From Halomonas stenophila (GTDB taxonomy: Bacteria; Pseudomonadota; Gammaproteobacteria; Pseudomonadales; Halomonadaceae): a stretch of 49,646 nt of DNA. The notes beneath the pieces were generated by a model. That model was given only the letters and a program-made list of their open reading frames with translations, was not told the DNA's origin and searched no databases. Shown in pieces: positions 1 through 9,886 of this stretch. The position numbers and the translations under genes are program-made. The stretch's first letter is position 1, and each line of letters opens with the position of its first letter. The DNA is taken from contig NZ_JACHXR010000002.1 of NCBI RefSeq assembly GCF_014192275.1, forward strand, positions 406,587-456,232, given 5' to 3'.

Positions 1-998
1 CGGGGCACCGCCTGCATCCGGCCAGGCTCATCATGTTCCCCCGCCAGCAGGCGCTGGGCCCCCACATAGGCGATCATCGCCCCGTTGTCGGTGCAGAAGC
101 GCCCGCGGGGATAATGGACCTCGGCGCCGCGCTTGCCGGCCTCCCGCTCCAGGCGCTCGCGCAGGCGGGTATTGGCACTGACTCCGCCGGCCACCACCAG
201 TCGCTTGAGCCCGGTCGCCTCCAGGGCCCGGCGGCACTTGATCGCCAGGGTGTCGACCACGGCGTCCTCGAAGGCCCGGGCCACGTCGGCCCGGGCCGCT
301 TCGTCCAGGGCACCCTCGGCCTCGAGCCGGCGGATAGCGGTCAGGGTATGGGTCTTCAGCCCCGAGAAGCTGAAGTCCAGGCCGGGACGGTCGGTCATCG
401 GGCGGGGGAAGCGCAGCCGCGTCGGGTCGCCGGCCTCGGCCAGGCGTGCCACCGCGGGGCCGCCGGGGTAGTCGAGGCCGAGCATCTTGGCCGCCTTGTC
501 GAAGGCCTCGCCGGCGGCGTCGTCCACGGACTCGCCGAGCAGCCGGTAGCGGCCCAGGCCGGCGACTTCCACGAGCTGGGTATGGCCGCCGGAGACCAGC
601 AGGGCCACGAAGGGAAAGGCTGGCGGTGCGTCCTCCAGCATGGGGGCCAGCAGGTGCCCTTCCATGTGATGGACACCGAGCACCGGGATGTTCAGCGCCC
701 GGGCCAGGCCGTGGGCGGTGCTGGCGCCGACCATCAGCGCGCCGACCAGGCCGGGGCCGGCAGTATAGGCGATGGCATCGAGCCGGGAGCGCGTCAGGCC
801 GGCGTCGTCCAGCACGCGCTGGATCAGCGGCAGCAGGCGACGGGTATGGTCGCGGGAGGCGAGCTCCGGCACCACGCCGCCGTATTCGGCATGCATGGCG
901 ATCTGGCTGTGGAGGGCGTCGGCCGCGAGGCCGCGCTCGGTATCGTAGAGGGCGACGCCGGTCTCGTCGCAGGAGGTCTCGATGCCCAGTACACGCAT
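1..998 (-). CDS. tsaD: tRNA N6-threonylcarbamoyladenosine synthase TsaD (3' end cut by window edge)
   Basis: TsaD transfers the threonylcarbamoyl group to A37 of ANN-decoding tRNAs, acting with TsaB and TsaE in the cytoplasm. The reading frame is open to the window edge, so at least 332 codons are present; the family is about 340 residues, so only the extreme C-terminus is missing. The N-terminus reads [16 protein letters not shown]. The metal-binding HMEGH motif falls at residues 111-115, where E. coli TsaD has His111 and His115, and an SGGHTQL motif follows. An in-frame ATG two codons upstream (1004) is an alternative start; 998 gives the usual family N-terminus. It is divergent from rpsU, the common gammaproteobacterial arrangement beside the rpsU-dnaG-rpoD operon. 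Product identity is secure. Confidence 0.96.
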   Translation of the reverse strand, partial: MRVLGIETSCDETGVALYDTERGLAADALHSQIAMHAEYGGVVPELASRDHTRRLLPLIQRVLDDAGLTRSRLDAIAYTAGPGLVGALMVGASTAHGLARALNIPVLGVHHMEGHLLAPMLEDAPPAFPFVALLVSGGHTQLVEVAGLGRYRLLGESVDDAAGEAFDKAAKMLGLDYPGGPAVARLAEAGDPTRLRFPRPMTDRPGLDFSFSGLKTHTLTAIRRLEAEGALDEAARADVARAFEDAVVDTLAIKCRRALEATGLKRLVVAGGVSANTRLRERLEREAGKRGAEVHYPRGRFCTDNGAMIAYVGAQRLLAGEHDEPGRMQAVP

Positions 999-1078
999 GG
1001 TCATGGCCCGTCAGCGGAAATGGCGGCATTCTACGCCTTTTGGCCGGGCGGCGGCAGGGGCCGGGTCGGCGAAACGGT

Positions 1079-1107
1079 TTGCATGGAGCGCTCACGACGA
1101 CTAGAAT
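1079..1107 (+). promoter_or_regulatory. Predicted sigma-70 promoter for rpsU-dnaG-rpoD
   Basis: TTGCAT (1079-1084) and TAGAAT (1102-1107) are separated by exactly 17 bp. They lie about 170 bp before the rpsU start in the tsaD/rpsU divergent gap. Assigned by consensus and position only. Confidence 0.6.
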
Positions 1108-1277
1108 GCTGTGCGCTGCAAGACTGGGTCGTGCGCCCGGGGGCAACATCCCGTGTTATTACCTCGTTTCGTACCGGCTCGCCTGGCGATGTCGGTGTCA
1201 CTCGATCGAGCGAGATGGGGCTCCGGAAGGCGTGCGTTCAAACCGAACTCAAGTTTTCCAAGGTAGGTGAGTGCTTA

Positions 1278-1493
1278 ATGCCTTCTGTCAAAGTACGTGA
1301 TAACGAGCCGTTTGACGTCGCGCTGCGTCGCTTCAAGCGTTCCTGTGAAAAAGCCGGTGTTCTCTCCGAAGTTCGTCGTCGCGAGCAGTACGAGAAGCCG
1401 ACCGCAGAGCGCAAGCGCAAGGCGGCGGCTGCCGTCAAGCGTCACGCGAAGAAGCTTCAGCGCGAGCGCAAGCGTTTCGAACGGCTCTATTGA
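1278..1493 (+). CDS. rpsU: 30S ribosomal protein S21
   Basis: S21 is a small basic protein of the 30S subunit that helps pair the anti-Shine-Dalgarno end of 16S rRNA with mRNA. The product is 71 residues, the normal length, starts [20 protein letters not shown] and ends in a Lys/Arg-rich helix ([14 protein letters not shown]). The start is fixed by the upstream AGGTAGGTGAG purine tract about 6 nt before the ATG; the longer open frame upstream is non-coding. It is the first gene of the rpsU-dnaG-rpoD block and is separated from dnaG by an attenuator-like hairpin, so S21 can be made in excess over primase and sigma. Confidence 0.97.
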   Translation: MPSVKVRDNEPFDVALRRFKRSCEKAGVLSEVRRREQYEKPTAERKRKAAAAVKRHAKKLQRERKRFERLY

Positions 1494-1544
1494 TCCGTAC
1501 TGGAGTCGGCCGGCGTTCTCGCGGGCCGTCTCGGGAGGGACGCC

Positions 1545-1576
1545 AAGCGGCCGCCAATCGGTGGCCGCTTGTTTTT
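1545..1576 (+). terminator. Intra-operon terminator/attenuator between rpsU and dnaG
   Basis: AAGCGGCC (1545-1552) pairs perfectly with GGCCGCTT (1563-1570) around a 10-nt loop and is followed by GTTTTT. In E. coli an internal terminator at the same place lowers dnaG expression relative to rpsU. The same role is inferred here. Confidence 0.85.
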
Positions 1577-1622
1577 GCGCCGTTTTTCGGCGCACCGCCT
1601 TCAACCATGCCTGGATTGCCCG

Positions 1623-3440
1623 ATGGCCGGTCAGATTCCACAGCGCTTCATCGATGACCTGCTGGCCCGTGTCGACGTGGTCGAAGTGGTCGGCGAGCGG
1701 GTGAAGCTCAAGAAGGCCGGGCGCAACCATTCGGGGCTTTGCCCCTTCCATCAGGAAAAGTCGCCGTCGTTCACCGTCAGCGCCGACAAGCAGTTCTATC
1801 ACTGCTTCGGCTGCGGCGCCCACGGCAACGCCCTGCGCTTCTTGATGGAGTACGACAAGCTGCGCTTTCCCGAGGCGGTGGAGCAGCTGGCGGCCCGGCT
1901 GGGGCTCGAGGTGCCCCGGGAGGGCGCCGACGATCCGCGCCACCAGGCCCGGGAGCGCAAGCGCAAGGAAGGCGTGAACCTGCTCGAGCTGTCGGCGAGC
2001 TTCTTTCGCGAGCGATTGAAGATGCCGGAGGGCCAGGGCGCCCGGGACTACCTGGCCAGGCGTGGCCTGTCGCCGGAGGTGCAGCAGGCCTTCGGCATCG
2101 GCTATGCCCCCGACGACTGGGAGACGCTGAAGCGTCACCTGGGGGAGCGAGGCATTACCGAGGCGGTGCAGGTGGAGTATGGCCTGCTGGTGCATCGCGA
2201 GGACAGTGGACGCACCTATGACCGCTTCCGCGACCGGGTGATGTTCCCGATCCGGGACATCCGTGGCCGGACCATCGCCTTCGGCGGTCGCGTGCTGGGC
2301 GATGCCAAGCCCAAGTACCTCAACTCCCCGGAGACTCCGGTCTTCCACAAGGGGCGCGAACTCTACGGGCTCTATGAGGCCCGCCAGGCCGAGGCGCGCC
2401 TCGAGCGTCTGGTGATCGTCGAGGGCTACATGGACGTGGTGGCCCTGGCCCAGTTCGGCATCCGCAACGCGGTGGCCACCCTCGGCACCTCGACCAGCGA
2501 GGAGCACCTGTCGCGGCTGTTCCGCCTGGTCGGCGAGGTGGTGTTCTGCTTCGACGGCGACCGGGCCGGCCGCCAGGCGGCGACGCGGGCCCTGCAGACG
2601 GTGCTGCCGCAGATGATCGACGGGCGCCAGGCGCGCTTCCTGTTCCTTCCCGAGGGAGAGGATCCGGACACCCTGGTGCGCCGCGAGGGGGCCGAGGCCT
2701 TCCAGGACCGCATCACCTGTGCCAGTCCGCTGTCGGAGTTCCTCTTCGAGCAGGCGGCGGAGGGGCGCGACCTCGAACGGATCGAGGAGCGCGAACGCTA
2801 TGCCAGCCAGGTGCTGGCGGCCATCGGTCGCCTGCCGGAGGGGGTGCTGAAGTCGCTGCTGCTGACGGAGCTCTCCCGACGCACCGGCGTCGACCCGTCG
2901 AGCTTCGAGGCCTTGATGGCCAAGGAGGACGCTGCAGTCCCGGCATCGTCAGCGGGCCCGACGGCGCCTCCCGAGGCGACGGTCGCCCCGCCGCCGGGGC
3001 GACCGTCCGGCGGCGGGGCGGCGCTCGGGTTGATGGCTCGCGCCCTGCAGCTGCTGGTTCACGACCCGGGGCTGGTCGAGCGCCTCCCCGAGAGCGATGA
3101 CTGGTGCGACCAGGACGACCCGGATGCCGGCCTGTGTCGCGAGGTGGTGCGCCTGCTGAAGGCGGGGCGTTACCGCAGCGCCCAGGTGCTGCTGGCGCAC
3201 TTCCACGGCACGCCGGAGGGCGAGCGGCTGGCGACGCTGGCGCGTCGCCAGCCCCTGGTCCCGAGGGGACTGCGAGGCGCGGAGCTGGACAACTGGGTGG
3301 CCTACTTCCAGCGACATCGCCGGCAGCGCTCGCCCCAGGAGGAGTACGGCGCCCTGCTGGCCCGGATGCAGGCCGGCGAGCGGCTGTCGCAAGAGGAGCG
3401 TCAGCGGCTGAATGAGCTGTTGATGGAACTCAAGGGGTGA
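1623..3440 (+). CDS. dnaG: DNA primase
   Basis: DnaG synthesises the RNA primers for DNA replication. The 605-residue product has the CHC2 zinc finger (Cys40, His43, Cys61, Cys64), then the TOPRIM catalytic core with Glu267 in VIVEGYMD and Asp311/Asp313 in FDGDRAG, close to the E. coli catalytic Glu265, Asp309 and Asp311. A C-terminal helicase-binding region follows after a Pro/Ala/Gly-rich linker near residues 440-465. The start MAGQIPQRFIDDLL was chosen because it matches the primase N-terminus; 18 additional upstream codons are open but overlap the attenuator hairpin. No strong ribosome-binding site is visible, consistent with low translation of this gene. It lies between rpsU and rpoD. 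Confidence 0.97.
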   Translation: MAGQIPQRFIDDLLARVDVVEVVGERVKLKKAGRNHSGLCPFHQEKSPSFTVSADKQFYHCFGCGAHGNALRFLMEYDKLRFPEAVEQLAARLGLEVPREGADDPRHQARERKRKEGVNLLELSASFFRERLKMPEGQGARDYLARRGLSPEVQQAFGIGYAPDDWETLKRHLGERGITEAVQVEYGLLVHREDSGRTYDRFRDRVMFPIRDIRGRTIAFGGRVLGDAKPKYLNSPETPVFHKGRELYGLYEARQAEARLERLVIVEGYMDVVALAQFGIRNAVATLGTSTSEEHLSRLFRLVGEVVFCFDGDRAGRQAATRALQTVLPQMIDGRQARFLFLPEGEDPDTLVRREGAEAFQDRITCASPLSEFLFEQAAEGRDLERIEERERYASQVLAAIGRLPEGVLKSLLLTELSRRTGVDPSSFEALMAKEDAAVPASSAGPTAPPEATVAPPPGRPSGGGAALGLMARALQLLVHDPGLVERLPESDDWCDQDDPDAGLCREVVRLLKAGRYRSAQVLLAHFHGTPEGERLATLARRQPLVPRGLRGAELDNWVAYFQRHRRQRSPQEEYGALLARMQAGERLSQEERQRLNELLMELKG

Positions 3441-3597
3441 GACTCGTCGTCGCCTGCAGGGAGGAGTCGCGGCGATCGCCGGGAAAGTGGCGATGGGGTT
3501 GATTTTACTCCTACCATCACCATATACATCAGCGTCACCTGAACGGGACGCAACCTGACAACCTAACACACCTGAATGACCGCGCAAATACATCGAA

Positions 3598-3628
3598 CTG
3601 GCAAAAGAGCGGTCTAACCCGCTATACT
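3598..3628 (+). promoter_or_regulatory. Possible rpoD-proximal promoter
   Basis: TATACT (3623-3628) is a good -10 hexamer with CTGGCA (3598-3603) 19 bp upstream, in the 260-bp dnaG-rpoD gap. A weaker pair, TTGATT (3499-3504) and TATACA (3523-3528), lies further upstream with an 18-bp spacer. In E. coli rpoD also has its own promoters inside or after dnaG. Assigned from consensus only. Confidence 0.45.
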
Positions 3629-3700
3629 GTTCGGCTTATCGAGTTTTCTCCGCCTCAGTGCTTCAGGTGCTTCATTCTTCTTCGTCGAGATAGGGTTTCT

Positions 3701-5542
<1,842 letters not shown>

Positions 5543-5564
5543 CGCCCGGCTCTACCCCGTGACC

Positions 5565-5600
5565 ACGACGCCCGCAGGCCCACCTGCGGGCGTCGTCGTT
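5565..5600 (+). terminator. Terminator hairpin after rpoD
   Basis: A perfect 14-bp stem (5565-5578 with 5583-5596) with a 4-nt CCCA loop sits 22 nt after the rpoD stop. The downstream T-tract is short (CGTTTG). It lies between two convergent genes. Confidence 0.75.
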
Positions 5601-5602
5601 TG

Positions 5603-6256
5603 TCAGGGCGTGGCGATGTCGGCCCGGCGCCGCCAGCGGCGTACCAGCAGCAGCAGCTCGAACATCGCCAGCACCAGCAGGGTGTAGCCGAACAGCTCGG
5701 TGATTTCCTCGGCGGCATCCTTGAAGGTGCGCAGGTAGTGCTCGCCGAGGATCGCCTGCCACAGCTCGCTGCGCCCGTAGAGCCGCGAGAACACGTAGGT
5801 GGTCAGGAAGCCGGCGGCGAACAGGCCGAAGGCGAAGCTCCCGGCGCAGCGTTCGAGTTCGGCGACGAAGGCCCGGCGGCTCCGGATCACCACGAACAGC
5901 ACCGGCAGTACCAGCAGGCTGACCAGGGTCTGCCAGGCGCCATCGAAGACGTGGGCATCCAGCAGGGCATCCTGCTCGCGGATCAGCGAGGCGCCGAGCA
6001 GGCCGACCAGCAGCAGTGCCACATGGCGCAGCCGATGGTCGAGCAGGCGCACCGCCAGCGCCAGCGCCGTGGCGATGGTCAGCAGCAGGGATTGGGTCAG
6101 CTCGGTGAAGCCGATCTCGGCGAACTGCTCGCTGGTGACGCCGAGGGCTTCGTGCAGTACGCCCTGCATCAGGGCGCCCACCAGCAGGATGTAGGCCAGG
6201 CCGCGCAGGCAGAGGGCGGGAAAGCCGATTCGGTCGGGGGGCGATGTCGAGGGCAT
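5603..6256 (-). CDS. Unrecognised six-helix inner-membrane protein
   Basis: I do not recognise this 217-residue protein. It has about six hydrophobic segments: near residues 15-40 ([18 protein letters not shown]), 50-70, 77-95, 110-127, 140-160 and a last one ([19 protein letters not shown]) followed by a basic tail. A few acidic residues sit in the second and fifth loops. No enzymatic motif is seen. Its layout loosely recalls small PsiE-like membrane proteins, but I cannot support that name. The ribosome-binding site is weak, so an internal start is possible. It is convergent with rpoD and lies downstream of the LysR gene on the same strand, separated from it by a long perfect palindrome. 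Confidence 0.7.
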   Translation of the reverse strand: MPSTSPPDRIGFPALCLRGLAYILLVGALMQGVLHEALGVTSEQFAEIGFTELTQSLLLTIATALALAVRLLDHRLRHVALLLVGLLGASLIREQDALLDAHVFDGAWQTLVSLLVLPVLFVVIRSRRAFVAELERCAGSFAFGLFAAGFLTTYVFSRLYGRSELWQAILGEHYLRTFKDAAEEITELFGYTLLVLAMFELLLLVRRWRRRADIATP

Positions 6257-6287
6257 CCATGGTCTCGTGGTAACAGGGTAAAGCGTT

Positions 6288-6324
6288 TAGACCTCATGGC
6301 TTGCACTGCAAGCCATGAGGTCTA
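6288..6324. repeat. 18-bp perfect inverted repeat (hairpin or operator)
   Basis: Bases 6288-6305 are the exact reverse complement of 6307-6324, with one central base (6306). It lies between the stop of the LysR gene (6332) and the start of the membrane-protein gene (6256). No T-run follows on either strand, so it is not a standard intrinsic terminator. Confidence 0.9.
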
Positions 6325-6331
6325 GGGCGAA

Positions 6332-7291
6332 TTATACCTGTCTCGCCCGGCCGTCGCGCGCCAGTCGACGGCTTCCACTGGGACGGCCGGCCTCCTCGAT
6401 GAGCCAGTCATGCACGGCCCGCACGCGGCGGTCGTCCAGGGCGCCGCTGGCGTAGACGATGCCGTAGTGCATGCCGGTGGCGACCCGCTGATCGAAGGGG
6501 GCGATCAGCGCGCCGCTGTCCAGCTCGCCGGTGATCAGCGTCTGGCGGGCGATCGCCACGCCCATCCCGGCGATGGCCGCCTCCATGGTCAGGTGATTGC
6601 GGTTGAAGGTGTAGCCGCGACGCACGTTGACCAGGGGCGCCTCGATGGCCTTCAGGTAGTGCTCCCACTCGCCGTAGTCGTGGCTGCCGCGCCAGGCGGT
6701 GACGTCGTGGAGCAGCGGGTACCAGGCCAGGTCCTCGGGGCGCCGCAATGGCGGCCGCCCGCGCAGCAGTGACGGGGCGCAGACCGGGAAGATGGTCTCC
6801 TCCATCAGGGGCGTGATGGCCAGGCCGGGGTAGTGGCCGTCGTTGAGGTCCAGGGCCAGGTCGAAGTCGCCCTCCCGCAGGGAGATGCTGCTGTCCTCGG
6901 CGGTGACGTGCAGCTCGATGTCCGGAAAGCGGGCCTGCAGGCGGGGCAGGCGGGGCATCAGCCACTTGTTGAGGAAGGAGGGCACCGCCCGTAGCCGGAT
7001 GATGCCGCTCATCACGCCGCTGCGCAGGCGCTTCACCTCCAGCCCCACCGACTGGTAGGCCTCGTCCACCACGCTGGCCAGGCGCCGGCCCTCCTCGGTG
7101 AGGGCCAGGCGCCGCGGCAGGCGGCGGAACAGCTTGAAGCCGAGGCGGTCCTCGAGCTGCTTGATCTGCTGGCTGACGGCGCCGGTGGTCACGTGCAGCT
7201 CTTCCGCCGCCCGGGTGAAGGACAGGTGGCGGGCGCTGACGACGAAGACCTTCAGCCAGGCGTGGGTCTGGGAATTCAGGAGACGGCTCAT
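6332..7291 (-). CDS. LysR-family regulator, divergent from sdaA
   Basis: This 319-residue LysR-type regulator has an N-terminal winged helix-turn-helix (SFTRAAEELHVTTGAVSQQI, about residues 24-43) and a periplasmic-binding-protein-like effector domain from about residue 95. The first domain and the RGYTFNRNHLTMEAAIAGMG region resemble the GcvA/DsdC branch, whose members control glycine and D-serine metabolism. It is divergent from sdaA with a 160-bp shared gap, so the parsimonious inference is that it controls serine dehydratase in response to serine, glycine or a related ligand. The effector is not readable from sequence. Confidence 0.88.
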   Translation of the reverse strand: MSRLLNSQTHAWLKVFVVSARHLSFTRAAEELHVTTGAVSQQIKQLEDRLGFKLFRRLPRRLALTEEGRRLASVVDEAYQSVGLEVKRLRSGVMSGIIRLRAVPSFLNKWLMPRLPRLQARFPDIELHVTAEDSSISLREGDFDLALDLNDGHYPGLAITPLMEETIFPVCAPSLLRGRPPLRRPEDLAWYPLLHDVTAWRGSHDYGEWEHYLKAIEAPLVNVRRGYTFNRNHLTMEAAIAGMGVAIARQTLITGELDSGALIAPFDQRVATGMHYGIVYASGALDDRRVRAVHDWLIEEAGRPSGSRRLARDGRARQV

Positions 7292-7334
7292 GGTTTAGCC
7301 ATTCTATACTGTCGACGAGATTTTCTCGATTGCC

Positions 7335-7392
7335 GGGGCACGAGACTGCCCCCAAGATAAGGGCCAACCGGGGCAGAAAGCCACATGGCTTT
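7335..7392 (+). promoter_or_regulatory. Possible folded leader before sdaA with mutually exclusive stems
   Basis: GGGGCA (7335-7340) can pair with TGCCCC (7347-7352), and the same TGCCCC can instead pair with a second GGGGCA (7370-7375). A separate 6-bp hairpin, AAAGCC (7377-7382) with GGCTTT (7387-7392), follows. The transcription start is unknown, so whether this is transcribed is uncertain. Confidence 0.35.
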
Positions 7393-7451
7393 AGCCTGAC
7401 TGACAACAAGGCGGACACCGGAGCGATCCGGCCCAGACACGAGGCATCATC

Positions 7452-8831
7452 ATGGCAATCAGCGTCTTCGACCTCTTCAAGATCGGCATCGGCCCCTCCA
7501 GCTCGCACACGGTCGGACCCATGCGCGCGGCCTACGACTTCGTCCAGGCCCTGCGTCGTCAGGATCTGCTGGAGCGGGTGGCCCGGGTCGAGGTGCACCT
7601 GCACGGCTCGCTGTCGTCGACCGGCAAGGGCCATGGCACCGACCAGGCCACCATCATGGGGCTGATGGGCGAGCTGCCCGATTCCATCGACCCGGCCATC
7701 GTCACGCCTTGCATCGAGGAGCTGTTGGAATCCCAGACCCTGCTGCTCGACGGCCACCTGGCGATCCCCTTCCTGTGGGCCCGGGACCTGCAGTGGCACG
7801 ACGAGAGCCTGCCCTACCACCCCAACGCCATGACCCTGGTGGCTCACGGCCATGCCGGCGAGCTCTACCGCAACGTCTTCTACTCGGTGGGCGGCGGCTT
7901 CGTGATCGACGAGGATCAGGCCGCCCGTGGCGAGCTCGATTCCGATACCACGGCGCTTCCCTATGACTTCAACAGCGCCGACGAGCTGCTGGCGCTGTGC
8001 CGCCTGCATGACCTGCGCATCAGCGAGCTGATGATGGAAAACGAGAAGGCCTGGCGCAGCGAGGCCGAGATCCGTGCCGGGCTGTGGCGAATCTGGGAGG
8101 CCATGCAGGAGTGCGTGAACCAGGGCTTCCAGGGCGAGGGCGTGCTGCCCGGTGGGCTCAACGTCAAGCGCCGCGCCGGGGCCCTGCATCGTCGCCTGGA
8201 GGCGCTGGAGAGCGATACCAACCTGATCTCCACGACCTTCTCGGCGATGGACTGGGTCAACGCCTACGCCCTGGCGGTCAACGAGGAGAACGCCGCCGGT
8301 GGGCGCATGGTCACCGCGCCGACCAACGGGGCGGCGGGCATCATCCCCGCGGTGCTGCACTACTACATGAAGTTCCAGGAGGGCGCCGACGAGCGCTGCG
8401 TGGTCGACTTCCTGCTGACCGCGGCCGCGGTGGGCATCCTGTGCAAGAAGAATGCCTCCATCTCCGGGGCCGAGGTGGGCTGCCAGGGTGAGGTCGGCTC
8501 GGCCTGCGCCATGGCGGCGGCGGGACTGACCGAGGTGCTGGGCGGCACCCCGGGCCAGGTGGAGAACGCCGCCGAGATCGGCCTGGAGCACAACCTGGGA
8601 CTCACCTGTGACCCGGTGGGCGGCCTGGTACAGGTGCCCTGCATCGAGCGCAACGCCATCGCCTCGGTCAAGGCCATCAACGCCACCCAGATGGCCCTGC
8701 GCGGCGACGGCGAGCACTTCATCTCCCTGGACAAGGCGATCCGTACCATGCGCGATACCGGCGCCGACATGCAGGATAAGTACAAGGAAACCTCCAAGGG
8801 CGGCCTGGCGGTCAACGCCATCGAGTGCTGA
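7452..8831 (+). CDS. sdaA: L-serine ammonia-lyase (iron-sulfur type)
   Basis: Deaminates L-serine to pyruvate and ammonia using a catalytic [4Fe-4S] cluster. The 459-residue product is a single-chain enzyme with the alpha and beta domains fused, the usual proteobacterial form. The N-terminus ([20 protein letters not shown]) is diagnostic. Candidate cluster cysteines are Cys344, Cys386 and Cys397, one residue offset from those of the characterised Legionella enzyme (343, 385, 396). The start is preceded by GAGG. It is transcribed alone, divergent from a LysR gene, and ends at a strong terminator. In this window it provides the last step of betaine catabolism, after GlyA makes serine from glycine. 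Confidence 0.95.
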   Translation: MAISVFDLFKIGIGPSSSHTVGPMRAAYDFVQALRRQDLLERVARVEVHLHGSLSSTGKGHGTDQATIMGLMGELPDSIDPAIVTPCIEELLESQTLLLDGHLAIPFLWARDLQWHDESLPYHPNAMTLVAHGHAGELYRNVFYSVGGGFVIDEDQAARGELDSDTTALPYDFNSADELLALCRLHDLRISELMMENEKAWRSEAEIRAGLWRIWEAMQECVNQGFQGEGVLPGGLNVKRRAGALHRRLEALESDTNLISTTFSAMDWVNAYALAVNEENAAGGRMVTAPTNGAAGIIPAVLHYYMKFQEGADERCVVDFLLTAAAVGILCKKNASISGAEVGCQGEVGSACAMAAAGLTEVLGGTPGQVENAAEIGLEHNLGLTCDPVGGLVQVPCIERNAIASVKAINATQMALRGDGEHFISLDKAIRTMRDTGADMQDKYKETSKGGLAVNAIEC

Positions 8832-8869
8832 CACCCCATCTCTCTCGGGCGGCGGATGCCGCCCTGCCT

Positions 8870-8904
8870 GGCGCGCGACCCGGAGCGGGTGGCGCGCCTT
8901 TTTT
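8870..8904 (+). terminator. Intrinsic terminator after sdaA
   Basis: GGCGCGC (8870-8876) pairs with GCGCGCC (8892-8898). An inner ACCC/GGGT extension closes a short loop, and the stem is followed directly by TTTTTTATT. Classic rho-independent structure 38 nt after the stop. Confidence 0.92.
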
Positions 8905-8990
8905 ATTGTCAGGCGACGGATGTCGGGCGTCTACGCCATTGGTCGAGTTCGGTGATTCTGCGGTTGCCGCCCTGCGTTTCGTCCTCTAGC

Positions 8991-9004
8991 TTACGTTGAC
9001 GTAA
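8991..9004. promoter_or_regulatory. Palindrome TTACGTTGACGTAA, MerR-family (LiuR-like) operator candidate
   Basis: TTACGT-TG-ACGTAA is a perfect 6-bp dyad with a 2-bp centre, about 110 bp before the first ABC transporter gene. It agrees with the consensus I know for LiuR-type MerR regulators of branched-chain amino acid catabolism in proteobacteria. The regulator itself is not in the window. Confidence 0.5.
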
Positions 9005-9112
9005 AGGTAAAAGTGGTCACGCCACCCGTGGGGCCACCGCCACCTCGGCACCACAACAACGACAACAGCAATGCAACGGCGGATCGCCACGGCGGTCCCG
9101 AGAGGACGTCCC

Positions 9113-9886
9113 ATGACCCAGGAGTTCGTGCTCGAGACTCGCGGGTTGACCAAGGAATTCCGCGGCTTCACCGCCGTGGACGACGTCAACCTGCAGGTTC
9201 GGGAAGGGCATATCCATGCCCTGATCGGCCCCAACGGCGCCGGCAAGACCACCGTCTTCAACCTGCTCACCAAGTTCCTGCCGCCGACCCGCGGCGAGAT
9301 CCTCTATCGCGGCAGGCCCATCACCGCCATGCGGGCCAACGAGATCGCCCGCCTCGGGCTGGTGCGCTCCTTCCAGATCTCGGCGGTGTTCGCCCACATG
9401 ACCGCGCTGGAGAACGTGCGGGTGGCCCTGCAGCGCCGCCTCGGTACCTCCTTCCACTTCTGGAAGTCCGAGCGCTCCCTCGAGCCCCTCGACGAGCGGG
9501 CCCTGGCGCTGCTCGAGGAGGTCGGCCTCCAGGACGATGCCGACGTGCTCACCGTGGAGATGCCCTATGGCCGCAAGCGTGCCCTGGAGGTGGCCACTAC
9601 CCTGGCGCTGGAGCCCACGGTGATGCTGCTCGACGAGCCGACTCAGGGCATGGGGGCCGAGGACGTCGACCGCATCGTCGAGCTGATCCGCCGGGTCTCG
9701 ACGGGTCGGACCGTGCTGATGGTGGAGCACAATCTCGGCGTGGTCAGCCGGCTGTGCGACCGCATCAGCGTACTGGCACGGGGCGCGGTGCTCGCCGAGG
9801 GCGACTACGCGTCCGTCTCGAAGGATCCCCGCGTGAGGGAGGCCTATATGGGCAGCGAGGCGGCGGAAGAGGAGGCCAGCGGATGA
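9113..9886 (+). CDS. Branched-chain-type ABC transporter ATP-binding protein (LivG-like)
   Basis: One of two cytoplasmic ATPases of a hydrophobic-amino-acid-type importer. The 257-residue product has Walker A GPNGAGKT (residues 43-50), the degenerate signature MPYGRKRALEVA usual in this LivG branch, Walker B with VMLLDEPTQGMG, and the H-loop VEHNLGVV. The start at 9113 is chosen for the AGAGGA site 6 nt upstream; a start at 9071 would add 14 unusual residues. It overlaps the next ATPase gene by ATGA, and five genes run on in one direction (two ATPases, binding protein, two permeases). The substrate is unknown. Confidence 0.92.
   Translation: MTQEFVLETRGLTKEFRGFTAVDDVNLQVREGHIHALIGPNGAGKTTVFNLLTKFLPPTRGEILYRGRPITAMRANEIARLGLVRSFQISAVFAHMTALENVRVALQRRLGTSFHFWKSERSLEPLDERALALLEEVGLQDDADVLTVEMPYGRKRALEVATTLALEPTVMLLDEPTQGMGAEDVDRIVELIRRVSTGRTVLMVEHNLGVVSRLCDRISVLARGAVLAEGDYASVSKDPRVREAYMGSEAAEEEASG

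Noticed and set aside
33..1277. Long upstream extension of the rpsU frame, antisense to tsaD
   Set aside because: Only the last 71 codons are S21; the rest mirrors tsaD and the intergenic promoter, and a good ribosome-binding site marks the internal start.
7335..7392. Glycine riboswitch before sdaA
   Set aside because: The conserved glycine-riboswitch core sequences are not visible; only a generic competing-stem leader can be supported.
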